DNA of 64,000 nt from Volutella citrinella (Eukaryota; Ascomycota; Sordariomycetes; Hypocreales; Nectriaceae). Numbering within the stretch: position 1 is the stretch's first letter; each line of letters begins with the position of its first letter. A program made the translations under genes and the position numbers. The notes under the pieces are model-generated. The model did not search any database and was not told where the DNA came from. It saw only the letters and a list, made by a program, of their open reading frames with translations. Of the stretch, positions 10,927 to 20,629 are shown piece by piece. Location of the stretch: positions 1,488,001 to 1,552,000 of the forward strand of contig JAWZSP010000001.1 of assembly GCA_034401135.1 (NCBI GenBank). Direction: 5' to 3'.

Positions 10927-12655
10927 GGTGGGGAAGGGTTGAGGGCGTGAAGGGCGAGGAGGAGATTAGCGACGACGCGGCCGCATTCTAGATTGGTATC
11001 TCCTGGGTGCACGGGGTTATTGAGCTTCTAGAAGATTCAGCTTTGGCGTCTCGGTCAGCGGCGAGAGGACTAGGATGCTATTCGTTCGTCTATGTCGTGG
11101 GCAGCCAAAGCAGGCGCGGTGGGGGCTGCAGTGAGGTCATTCGTTGGTCGCATGAGGGTAGCAGCAGCAGGCAGGCTTGGCAGTGCCGATAAGATAAGCA
11201 GAAGAACGCCACATTAGCAAGCATGTCAGCCACACTGACGAAGTGGGTGGCGCAAACTTCACATCTTTTCCAGAACTCTGGTGTGCTGGCCCGTGCGGGG
11301 GCACAAGGGGCAGTGTGAGGATTTCCAGGATGGCACTGTCCAAGTTCTTGGGCACCACATCGTTGGGCTGGGCGGTGAAAGGACAAAGGAAGCTTGAAAG
11401 GCAGGGTGGTTGCTGGTTGTGAACTGTGGCGCATCACATGCGAGCGGCTCCCAAGTCCCAACAGGCAGTCAGAGCCTTGGACGGCTGCTGCTTTGTGCTT
11501 CCCCGCAAGGAGCAGGGTTCGTCGACCGTGCGGCAGGGCATTCCTTTGTACTGAGACACGAGACATCGAAAGCGCGTCATCAGGACGAACAAACGGCCCA
11601 GCTCGCGATGGGCGCCAGCAACTAAAACCAGCGGCCCAGTCGCAGCCCTGGTGGCCCGCGTCAAGGTTTTTGGCTGGCTATCAGTACCTGACAGCGGGGG
11701 CGGGCTAACATATTTCGCACGGTTTTACCCTCCACTAGCACAAGCGGGGCAGTACTGTCTAAGTACCCTGGCCGCACAAAAAAGGTCGTGCCAGGGCTTG
11801 CGCATGTGGACGCTAACAGCGGAGCACACAGATTGTGTTACCAGCTGCTAGCGCATGCGCGATCGTGCTCTGCCAGGACACAACCTTTGTTGGTGGCTAC
11901 CGCCCAACGACCCAACGCTTCTCGGGTGGGCAGCTGCAAGTGCAACTGTGGCAGGCGCCAGCAGCTAATTGTTACAGTGCAACAATGGTCCGAGACGAGT
12001 ACCGTCCCGGCCAGGCAGGCTCACTCCACCCAACCAGACCACCATCCACCGCATGGTTACTAGATCAAGCGAAAAAAAATAAAAATCGCCTGGATGAAAT
12101 TTCTCTTTTCTCCTCCTCAACCGCAACACCAACCTTATCAAACTCTCCCCCAAAACCATAAAGTCGAGTCAGTTCCAGAGGTACGGTCTTCGTACTAGTT
12201 CTCTGTTTCTGCTCACTTCTTTCAAACCAAACAAAATCTCAAAAAAACTTGAAAACCCCACGAAAACCCGCCCCTCCTCACTCTAACCCCCTCCCACCGA
12301 CAAGCCTCCTGGTCCCCTCGTCTCACGACACCGCCCAAGGACGCACCACCCAAATCCAACAAATCTCCCTTTGAGCCGGCTACTACCTGCTGCTCAATTC
12401 TCCTCGATATCCTTGTTGCTCCTTCGTTTTCGATTGCAGCTTCATCGTCTCGTTCGCTCGGTTCCTTACCCCGCGAACTACTCTCTGAAATCTGTACGTA
12501 CGACTCCTGCCTGTGGCCGACTCGAAGCAGGTTGCTTGGTCTTCCTCGTTTACCGTGTGCTGGCGTCTCTCGCATTTGGCGGAAATTGAGCGCCGTTTCA
12601 TGCTGACCTGTGTCCCCCTCCAGTTCTATAGAATCTTCAGACTTTCGACGTCATA
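10927..12655. promoter_or_regulatory. Divergent promoter region of the HECT ligase and PAB1 genes, with A-rich PAB1 leader
   Basis: About 1.7 kb without coding evidence. The right part (from about 12090) is pyrimidine-rich, as in strongly expressed fungal promoters and leaders. Two A-rich patches, 12070-12086 and 12225-12262, resemble the poly(A)-binding-protein autoregulatory tracts known in PABP mRNA leaders; whether they are transcribed is inferred. A leader intron is listed separately. Confidence 0.6.
12494..12623 (+). other. Probable 5'-UTR intron of PAB1
   Basis: 130 nt from a GTACGT donor to a CCCTCCAG acceptor, with a TGCTGAC branch site 13 nt before the acceptor's pyrimidine tract ends. 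It lies 32 nt before the start codon. Leader introns are usual in highly expressed fungal genes. Confidence 0.65.
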
Positions 12656-14976
12656 ATGGCCGCCAACGCTGCTCCCGGCGCTGTTGATCAGCTCGCCAAC
12701 GACCTCAACAACACCTCGCTCAACGCTGCCGATGCTAAGGCTCCCGTTGTCGACACCGCTGTCAGCGGCGGTGCTGAGGATGCCTCTGCTCCCACTCCTA
12801 CTGCTGCCCCCCACCCCCAGAACTCGGCCTCTCTCTACGTCGGCGAGCTTGACCCCTCTGTCACCGAGGCCATGCTCTTCGAGCTCTTCTCCCAGATCGG
12901 TGCCGTTGCCTCTATCCGTGTCTGCCGTGACGCCGTTACTCGCCGCTCCCTCGGTTACGCCTACGTCAACTACAACGCCACCGCCGACGGCGAGAAGGCT
13001 CTCGAGGAGCTCAACTACACCCTCATCAAGGGCCGCCCCTGCCGTATCATGTGGTCCCAGCGTGATCCCGCCCTGCGCAAGACTGGCCAGGGCAACGTCT
13101 TCATCAAGAACCTCGATGTCGCCATTGACAACAAGGCTCTCCACGACACCTTTGCTGCTTTCGGTAACATCCTGAGCTGCAAGGTTGCCCAGGACGAGAA
13201 CGGCAACTCCAAGGGCTACGGATTTGTCCACTACGAGACAGACGAGGCTGCTTCCCAGGCCATCAAGCATGTCAACGGCATGCTTCTGAACGAGAAGAAG
13301 GTCTACGTCGGCCACCACATTCCCAAGAAGGACCGCCAGAGCAAGTTTGAGGAGATGAAGGCGAACTTCACCAACGTCTACATCAAGAACATCAACCCCG
13401 AGGTCACTGAGGATGAGTTCCGTGAGCTCTTCGAGAAGTACGGCGATGTTACTTCCTCTTCTCTGGCTCGCGACCAGGAGGGCAAGAGCCGTGGCTTCGG
13501 CTTTGTCAACTTCACCACCCACGAGAGCGCCGCCAAGGCCGTCGATGAGCTGAACAACAAGGACTTCCGTGGCCAGGAGCTCTACGTTGGCCGTGCCCAG
13601 AAGAAGCACGAGCGTGAGGAGGAACTCCGCAAGTCCTATGAGGCCGCTCGACTTGAGAAGGCCAACAAGTACCAGGGTGTCAACCTTTACATCAAGAACC
13701 TCGATGACGATGTCGATGACGAGAAGCTGCGCCAGATGTTCTCCGAGTTCGGCCCCATTACCTCTGCCAAGGTTATGAGGGACAGCCTCACTCCCGAGGA
13801 GGAGGAGGCCAAGGAGGAGAAGAGCGACGAGGAGGCCAAGGAGGAGAAGAAGGAAGAGAAGGAGACCAAGGAGGAAGCCAAGGACTCCGAAGACTCCGAG
13901 GAGAAGAAGTCCGACAAGAAGACTGACAAGAAGCTCGGTAAGAGCAAGGGCTTCGGTTTCGTCTGCTTCAGCAACCCTGATGATGCCACCAAGGCTGTCG
14001 CCGAGATGAACCAGCGCATGATCAACAACAAGCCCCTCTATGTTGCCCTGGCTCAGCGCAAGGACGTCCGAAAGAGCCAGCTTGAGGCCAGCATCCAGGC
14101 TCGCAACCAGCTCCGCATGCAGCAGGCCGCCGCCGCTGCCGGTATGCCCCAGCAGTACATGCAGCCTCCTGTTTACTTCGCTCCCGGCCAGCAGCCTGGC
14201 TTCATGCCCCAGGGTGGTCGTGGTATGCCCTTCCCTCAGCCCGGCATGGGCATGCCCGGTGTCCAGGGTGGCCGTCCCGGCCAGTTCCCCTACCCCCAGC
14301 AGGGTGGCCGTGGCGTCCCCCAGCAGATGCCTCCCAACATGTACGGCATGCCCGGCCAGTTCCCTCCCCAGTATGGCCAGCCCGGAACCCCTCAGTTCAT
14401 GGCTGCTATGCAGCAGGTCCAGCAGGCCGCTCTCTCTGGTGGTCGCAGTGCTCCCCAGGGTGGCCGTGGTGGTCCCCAGGGCATGCCTGGCGTTCCTCCT
14501 AACATGGCTGGCCAGGGCGCTGGTATGCCCGGCTTCCCTCCTAACAACCGACAGCAGGGTGGCCGTGGTGGCCCCAACGGTGGCCGCAACGGCGCCAACC
14601 AGGCCGGCCGTGGTGCTGAGAACATCAACCCCTCCTCCATGCTCCAGAGCCAGCTTGCTGGTGCCCAGCCTGCCCAGCAGAAGCAGATTCTTGGTGAAAT
14701 GATCTTCCCCAAGATCCAGGCCATCAACGCCGAGCTTGCTGGCAAGATCACTGGTATGCTTCTGGAGATGGACAACGCCGAGCTTGTCAACCTGTAAGTC
14801 CACACAATCCAGCAATTCCGCACGAGTTTAAGTTCTAACATTTTGGCAATAGGATTGAGGACGAGGCTGCCCTCAAGGCCAAGGTCGACGAGGCCCTTGC
14901 CGTCTACGACGAGTACGTCAAGACGCAGGGCACCGAGGGAGGCGAGGCCAAGCCCGAGGAGGAGACCAAGGCTTAA
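12656..14976 (+). CDS. PAB1: Polyadenylate-binding protein Pab1
   Basis: Two exons, 12656-14793 and 14853-14976; 753 aa. It has four RNA-recognition motifs: RRM1 about residues 58-136, RRM2 146-223, RRM3 239-316, RRM4 from 341, each with RNP2 (LYVGEL, VFIKNL, VYIKNI, LYIKNL) and RNP1 ([24 protein letters not shown]). A Pro/Gln/Met/Gly-rich linker follows, then the C-terminal MLLE (PABC) domain at about 658-735 containing [10 protein letters not shown]. The protein coats mRNA poly(A) tails and links them to eIF4G, deadenylases and PAM2-motif proteins in cytoplasm and nucleus. RRM4 is split by an acidic/lysine-rich insert (about residues 378-427). Codon use is extremely biased to C-ending codons, a sign of very high expression. 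The short intron (14794-14852) interrupts the MLLE domain. Confidence 0.98.
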
Positions 14977-15889
14977 ATCAAAGCCTTGCCACCATCTCCT
15001 GCTTGAATTATTTCTTTTGTCACACTACACACTTATATCTGGCTGACCATGACCCCCTCAACCTCGGAGGGACTCGCGCTTATGATCGGTGCGACTGGTC
15101 ACGCTACATCATTTGGTACCGCGTATCCCCAAATGGAGTGGGTACATTATGTACAGATAGACTTGGTTGCTATTTCTTCTCAGGAAGGGGGATTGCAAAA
15201 GTTATGATTTCTACGTAGCTGGTTCGCGTCGAGACGGCCTAGCAGGCTCTCGAGGGCGACTAGCTTGATGACGATGGTGAGAAATCACAAGGAAGGCGTT
15301 GAAGGTTTTTGCAGGTACTCTGCTTGTCGGCCTATACCCCACCGACGATGCTCTTTTCACAGGCACGGTCAACACAGAGGCTTTACGCGGATAGGACTTT
15401 TATGAAAGAGACATGTTTAAGACTATCAATAAGTTGTGCAAGACTTGACTGAAGTGATGACTTGATGTGAACTTGCCCACCAAATAACCTGGCATCCAAT
15501 TCCAATCCGGCCAGAGGTCTCAGTTTTACAAACAAGGGCAACCTGGAAGCATCGGGAACCGTGAAGCTCTGAATTAACACTGTCGGTTTACTGACCTGAT
15601 ACAAATCCTCCCTGCTGTAGCTGTACAATGCTAGCCCTGTAGACAAAAACTGTAGACAAAAAACAAACTGGAACGATAGAAGAAAACGCCGACTGGTGCA
15701 ACCCCGTACCTGAAAGGCCCTTGGGAGGGGAGGCTGGATGACCCCTCCACGTCTATCATGACAACCTCTCGCCCCAACCCGAGACGCCGGTTTGTGAATG
15801 CTTATTACAAAAGGGGCAGTTCTGTTGCTGCTGTTTCGCCGAGAGGGAAGACTCCCTCTCGATCTCCCTCTGGTCCCTTGGTCGTCGCC
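14977..15889. other. 3' regions of two convergent genes
   Basis: Contains the 3' UTR and termination region of PAB1 and of the minus-strand membrane protein gene. No coding evidence. Confidence 0.55.
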
Positions 15890-17795
15890 TCATAACACGG
15901 TGCCACTGGCAAAAGCATGAGGGCCGTCGTCAATCATGTACTTCTTACCGGGGACGCTGGCGAAGAGCGTCTCCATGACCTTGCCCTTCTGCTCCTTGCG
16001 CACGCCGCCGAGGTAGTCGCTGACGACGCTGATGCCGCGGATCTGGTCCTCGAGCGTGAGCGTGGTGGAGTTGACGCCGCGGACGAGCGGGGAGACGAGC
16101 TTGCTGCGCAGGGTCTCAAGGGAGGCCTTGAGGGTGAGGAGCTTGCCGTTGTGCTCGACGAGGACCCCCTTGTTGCGGACCGTCTTCTCGCGGACGTTGC
16201 GCAGCAGTAGGCGGTTCTGCTCAAACTTGCGCAGCTCGGCGGCGCGGCCGCCTAGGAGGCGGGTCCACAGGCTGGCGAGCAGGTCGGCGTGCAGCTCCTC
16301 CTGGGCCGACGACTCGCGGACGACGGTGCGGGCGAGGTTGAGGAAGTGGGCGTCGACGGCCTCGAAGAGGGCGAAGAGGGTGACGCTGTGCTGCAGCTCG
16401 GCTTGGATCGAGTCCTCGAGGACCGATAAGAACTCAGTGAATAGGAGCTGGATCATGCGCTGCTCGCGCTGCGGGTTGCTGAGCCCAAAGACGTGAGTGG
16501 TAAGGCGGCCAAGCGTGGTGGGGGAGCCGCCGGCGTCCTCGAGAACGTGCGCCTGGGAGAGGAGGTTGTGAATGTTGTCGTAGGCGGAGGAGAGGGTGGA
16601 GGGGTCAGGGGAGGAGTTGAGGCGGTTCAGGTGCATCTTGGCCCAGTCCATGACGTTGAGGATTCTGGAGGAGCAAAGTGTGAGAGATTGCTGGCTTGAA
16701 GACGCAGAAAAGGGGGAGAGGGTGAGGTGCTGTGTTGTGAGAAAGTGGGAACGAGGGGGAAGGGTTGGGGTTTGGGGTTGGATTTGAGCCTTTGTTGCAT
16801 CCTCTTACTTACCCATCAATGTCTCCGTCAACACGGGCAAAGAACTTGGTCATCTCGATGGCGAGCGTCTTCATCGTCTCGCTCAGCGCATCGAGGTCCG
16901 AGACGATGCTGGGCGCGTCGCGCATGTCACTGGTGCGGACGCTCTCGCCCAGGTCCCAGACGGCAACGCTGGTGGCCTGGAGGTCATGGACCTGGGCAAC
17001 GGCGTGCTCCGAGTAGTAGATGAGGGGCTCGAAGGAGCGGGCGAGGCCGGCGACCTTTACGAGATCACCAGCAGGCCGGGGCGCGGCGGGCTGTAGGAGC
17101 GTCTTGAGGAGGGAGATAGAGAAGAGGGCGACGAGGATGGTGGTGACTGCTGAGGACCAGGAGCGGGTGGCGAGAGCATAGTTGTGGCGGATAAAGTTGA
17201 TGGCCGTCTCGACGGGTTCTGTGCGGTGCTGGACTTCGGCGCGGACGGCGAAGCGAATATCTACACCTGTGTGTGAGCAGAGCAAGTCGTGATGCGGGAC
17301 AGACAGCGTGAGTCGACTTCGCTTACAGTTATCTGGAGCGAGCTGTCTAAGTGCTACTTCCTTCGGAGGCCCTATCCGGTCGACCGCATCGACCCTCAGG
17401 GTGCGATCCTCGTCTCGCTCCGGGCTGACGCTCCGCCCCTTGTCCGGACTCACACTGCCCTTGGGCAGGCTGGTGCGGATTGCGCGCTCCAGAACGGCCT
17501 CATCCTCGCTGTCGTTGTCGAGCTCGGGGGAGCTCTCGCGGACGTCGGAGAGGGCGGCGGCGCCGTGGGGACCGAGGAACTCATGAGGCCCTCTCCAGAA
17601 GCCGCTGCTCCGGTCGCCGTTGCCTAGTCTCCGCCATGCCGGTGGAGAGTATCCACCGGCGGAAGCCATCTCTGAATCCTCGAGATCCTCCTCCGTCGCT
17701 GCCTCGCTGCGGAGAGCCGAGTGGCGAAGCGACGGGCTTACCAGGGGTTCGAAGTCCTGTAGCGAGGCGTCCAGGCCGTCGAGGGGATCCGTCAT
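15890..17795 (-). CDS. Conserved fungal single-pass membrane protein of unknown function, 565 aa
   Basis: Three exons on the minus strand: 17795-17327, 17266-16813 and 16664-15890. Both introns keep the frame; the second is 148 nt. The N-terminal about 150 residues are acidic and disordered with short ordered-looking blocks (SPPAWRRLGNG, FWRGPHEFLGPHG). One hydrophobic helix follows at about residues 193-212 (SAVTTILVALFSISLLKTLL). The remaining about 350 residues are helical and look conserved (KFFARVDGDIDG, VFGLSNPQREQR, VREKTVRNKGVLVEHNGKLL, VPGKKYMIDDG). I infer a membrane-anchored protein with a long coiled, helical domain, but cannot name the family. The start ATG overlaps the frame of the next gene upstream on the same strand by 215 bp, so a longer fused product is possible. 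Confidence 0.82.
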
Positions 17796-18363
17796 GACTG
17801 CCGCCTGTGCTGCTACTACGTCGATGGTCGCGGGCAGTGTCGCGCGGTCGCCGGGGCGTTCTGGGCGACTGGGGGCTGTCGGAGTGGTCGCGATGCTTGC
17901 GCCGGTGTTGCTGTTGATACTGGTGCTGCTGCTGCTTCTGGATCAGCAGCTGCTCCTCCCTGAGGCGCTGGAATTCGGCTTCGGCCTCCTGCTCCTCCCT
18001 CTCCAGCTGGCGCTGATGCTGGCGGCGACGGGCGAGGGCGATGTCGTGGCCGGAGATTACAAGGTGCTGCTGGTCTTCGAGGACGAGCTGGCCGGCGGCG
18101 GTGTAAGTGGGTGGCGCGGGCAGGGCCTTTTGCCTGTGGGCGGCGGGGTCGCGCGATGAGCCCGTCGAGTCTTCCAGGAATGGGCGGACAAGCGACGCAG
18201 GCGAGGGCAGCGAGAAGGGCAGCCGCGGAAGTGCGACGGCCAGGCGCGGGAGGTAGAAGGAGACGAAGATGAGGACCAGGACGACGGCGACGAGGAAGGT
18301 GCTCGGGGCGATGGTGATGCTGATGAGCGAGACGTTGTTGTGCACGGCCAGGAACGAATTCAT
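17581..18363 (-). CDS. Putative N-terminally membrane-anchored, Gln/Arg-rich protein; 3' end uncertain
   Basis: An open frame of 260 codons from ATG at 18363. The start looks real: a hydrophobic segment (residues about 13-38, SLISITIAPSTFLVAVVLVL and following) is followed by a Pro-rich stretch and then a charged Gln/Glu/Arg coiled-coil region (REEQEAEAEFQRLREEQLLI) and a poly-Gln/His tract. The last about 70 codons run in a different frame over the start of the neighbouring gene and are low-complexity Arg/Ser/Gly/Pro, so the true 3' end probably differs. An intron may end it earlier, or splice it into the downstream gene (for example from a GT near 17919 to the CACAG near 17805). No function can be given. 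Confidence 0.45.
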   Translation of the reverse strand: MNSFLAVHNNVSLISITIAPSTFLVAVVLVLIFVSFYLPRLAVALPRLPFSLPSPASLVRPFLEDSTGSSRDPAAHRQKALPAPPTYTAAGQLVLEDQQHLVISGHDIALARRRQHQRQLEREEQEAEAEFQRLREEQLLIQKQQQHQYQQQHRRKHRDHSDSPQSPRTPRRPRDTARDHRRSSSTGGSHDGSPRRPGRLATGLRTPGKPVASPLGSPQRGSDGGGSRGFRDGFRRWILSTGMAETRQRRPEQRLLERAS

Positions 18364-20629
18364 GGGGGCGACCTGAGCCGGGCTGGACTGAGCGAGAAGC
18401 TCTGAGCCGTGGTGCCCTCGTGGGAATCGCTGGTTGCGACGATGGCAACAGTCGAGAGGTGGAGGAGGTGAGCAAGGTAGTAAGTAGTTGTGGAGCGGCA
18501 GGTGCTGGACTCGGTGTCGAGTAGGCAGTTGCTGGGCTGTAGTTGTTCACGGTACGTAACAGGAGGCAGCACCGCACAACAAGCGACAAGAGATGGGGAC
18601 TTTGAGCAGTCGGAGACCAGATCGAATGGATGAGATTGACTGGCTGCACAAGGCGGGACAAAAGTGAAGATTAAAAGTAGAAGAACAGGCAGGTCTCGAG
18701 CATGGCGGCCCTTGCAGCAAGAAAGAGAACGAGTGCGGGCGATGGGATGGGATGGCTCCTTAACGGGCGCTGATAATAGGCTGGCATCCCCCCCGAAAAG
18801 CCCGTACAAGACCCCTCCCCTCCCCCCCTTCCCAGCCCAGTCCAATCCAGCCCAGGCCCAGCAACCGTTCTGCGTCGTCGAAATCAAGAGGTTGGGAGTG
18901 GAGGGAAGGCCGCATAACAGGTCTCGGGAGTGCGACTCATCCACTCAGCCCACGGCAAGTCGGGGCCGCCCAATCACGACCCGCCAACGGTTGCCCTCTG
19001 GCCGTTTCGGAGACCCCGCGCTAGTCCCGAAGCGGAAGCCTCTGGAGCACTCTACGCGTCGTCGCCTCACGCGCAAGGCATCCCCGCCTTTTCCGCCTGT
19101 GCACTCTGCTCTGGCTCCCGTGCCGCCTTTTTCAGTGTGGGTGGGGTTTTACTTGTCAAGAAAATGAGAACGAGAGGACCCCCCCTTTTGTCTGTCTATG
19201 AATCGACACAGCGCGGGTGGCGTGTTGTCGAGATGTCTACTAGGTCGCTTGAAGACACTGGTGGCTGCTGCCATGGAGGGGCAAGAGGCATTGGGTGGGT
19301 GTGTTTGTGTCAGTGTCAATAGTGGGGTCAGGTCACTAACTCCCTATAACCCGGTGGTCCTGATTTCCCCCATTGCCAACCTCATCGTCGTCTCAACGGA
19401 TCGACTCACCTACTCCCTCTCTCTCCCCCCTGGGACGGACCCTCGCCAGCACTGGAATCGGTCGGCATAGATAGACTCTGCCCGTGCTGAGAGACCTCTG
19501 TTGAAACGTGACCTGCCGTGGTTGGTCCGTGGGGAGGCAAATCCCAACACCGGGCGAGACGGGACGGGGCAAATCGCAAGAGTCATGGGGACAAGTCTGC
19601 CCTCGATCAGAGTCATCGTTCATGGTCATGGGACGAGCCGGACGAGCGAAATAAATAAACCTCGACGCGGGTCCCCTCGCGTTGGGCGCGTGCAGACCGT
19701 GTTGTTGACGTTTACAAACGCAGTTGATGCGCTGTCGAGTGTGCCACACTCCCCCAAACTCGAGCCAAAACCGTGATCCTGCTCCTCCGTCATTGGCCAG
19801 AGCCCGCGTCTCGTTTGTTATGGTTGTCGGAAGTGGGCGAGCGAACCACAACCCTCGGTGGCCCTGACCTCCCTTCGATGGTCGAATCGGAGCTGGGCCC
19901 CTCCACATGTTTTGCTTGTCGTTGACTTGCTGCTCATCGAGTCTTGGTGGTGGGAATACCATCTGCAATCACGTACTGTAGACTCTGCCCACACACACTC
20001 ACACTCACACCAGTTTGTTCTTATCTCCTCTGAGGTGTAATTACCATTCGATATCGGTTCGACACCAGGCCCACCCACCCTTTGGGAGGCCTTGATTGAC
20101 TTTCCAGCTTTGGACGGGCTTGACAGGACCCCAGTTGGGCTCAGTTGGGCACCGCACCCATCAAGAACGTACGAATTAGGATGGAGCTTGCTGAACTGGG
20201 GGCGACAGACATTCATGAGATGGTGTGCAAGTGTAGGTAGTAGTGATGGTGATTAAGTTGGTTTTTGTACAGGCGAGAGGTACCATATACACTCCTCCGC
20301 CAATGCTGCCGACAAACCCCGTCTACTCCAGCCCCTCCCAAGTCTATCCATGACTGATATGCAGTACAATTCCCAAGATGATGATATGTTGATGATGATG
20401 TGATGATGATGATGATGATGCTGGTTGATGATGAGGCTTGCCCAAATGCAGTTTTGTCCACCCCCCTCCTTTGAAGCTCGGTCCTCATTATCATGCGTCT
20501 CGACCCCGTCGACCTCTGGGGCCTTCGACTTCTGGACCCCTCGACTCCTCTCGACCTGTCCATGGCAATGATGGGCCATCCACGGGCGCTCGACTGTCCG
20601 TGGCAATGATGGACCACCGGCCCCCGTCA
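18364..20629. other. Intergenic, about 2.3 kb, no gene recognised
   Basis: Probable promoter of the membrane-protein gene(s) at the left and 3' region of the HET gene at the right. It contains C-rich tracts (18787-18840) and the TGA/GAT microsatellite listed separately. Frames on both strands are short and have no family features. Confidence 0.55.
20377..20420. repeat. (GAT)n microsatellite
   Basis: Imperfect trinucleotide tract of GAT/TGA units interrupted by ATGTT, located about 200 bp beyond the stop codon of the HET gene. Non-coding. Confidence 0.9.

Noticed and set aside
12626..14815. A 729-codon open frame antisense to PAB1, Leu/Gly/Val-rich
   Set aside because: It mirrors the strongly C-biased codons of PAB1 read backwards; no motifs and no independent splice signals.
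17720..17760. A 35-nt GTAAGC...CCGCAG segment that looks like an intron in the membrane-protein gene
   Set aside because: Too short for a fungal spliceosomal intron, and the unspliced frame is continuous and plausible.
20050..20070. GGTTCGACACC resembling a tRNA B box
   Set aside because: The flanking bases do not form a T stem or a cloverleaf.
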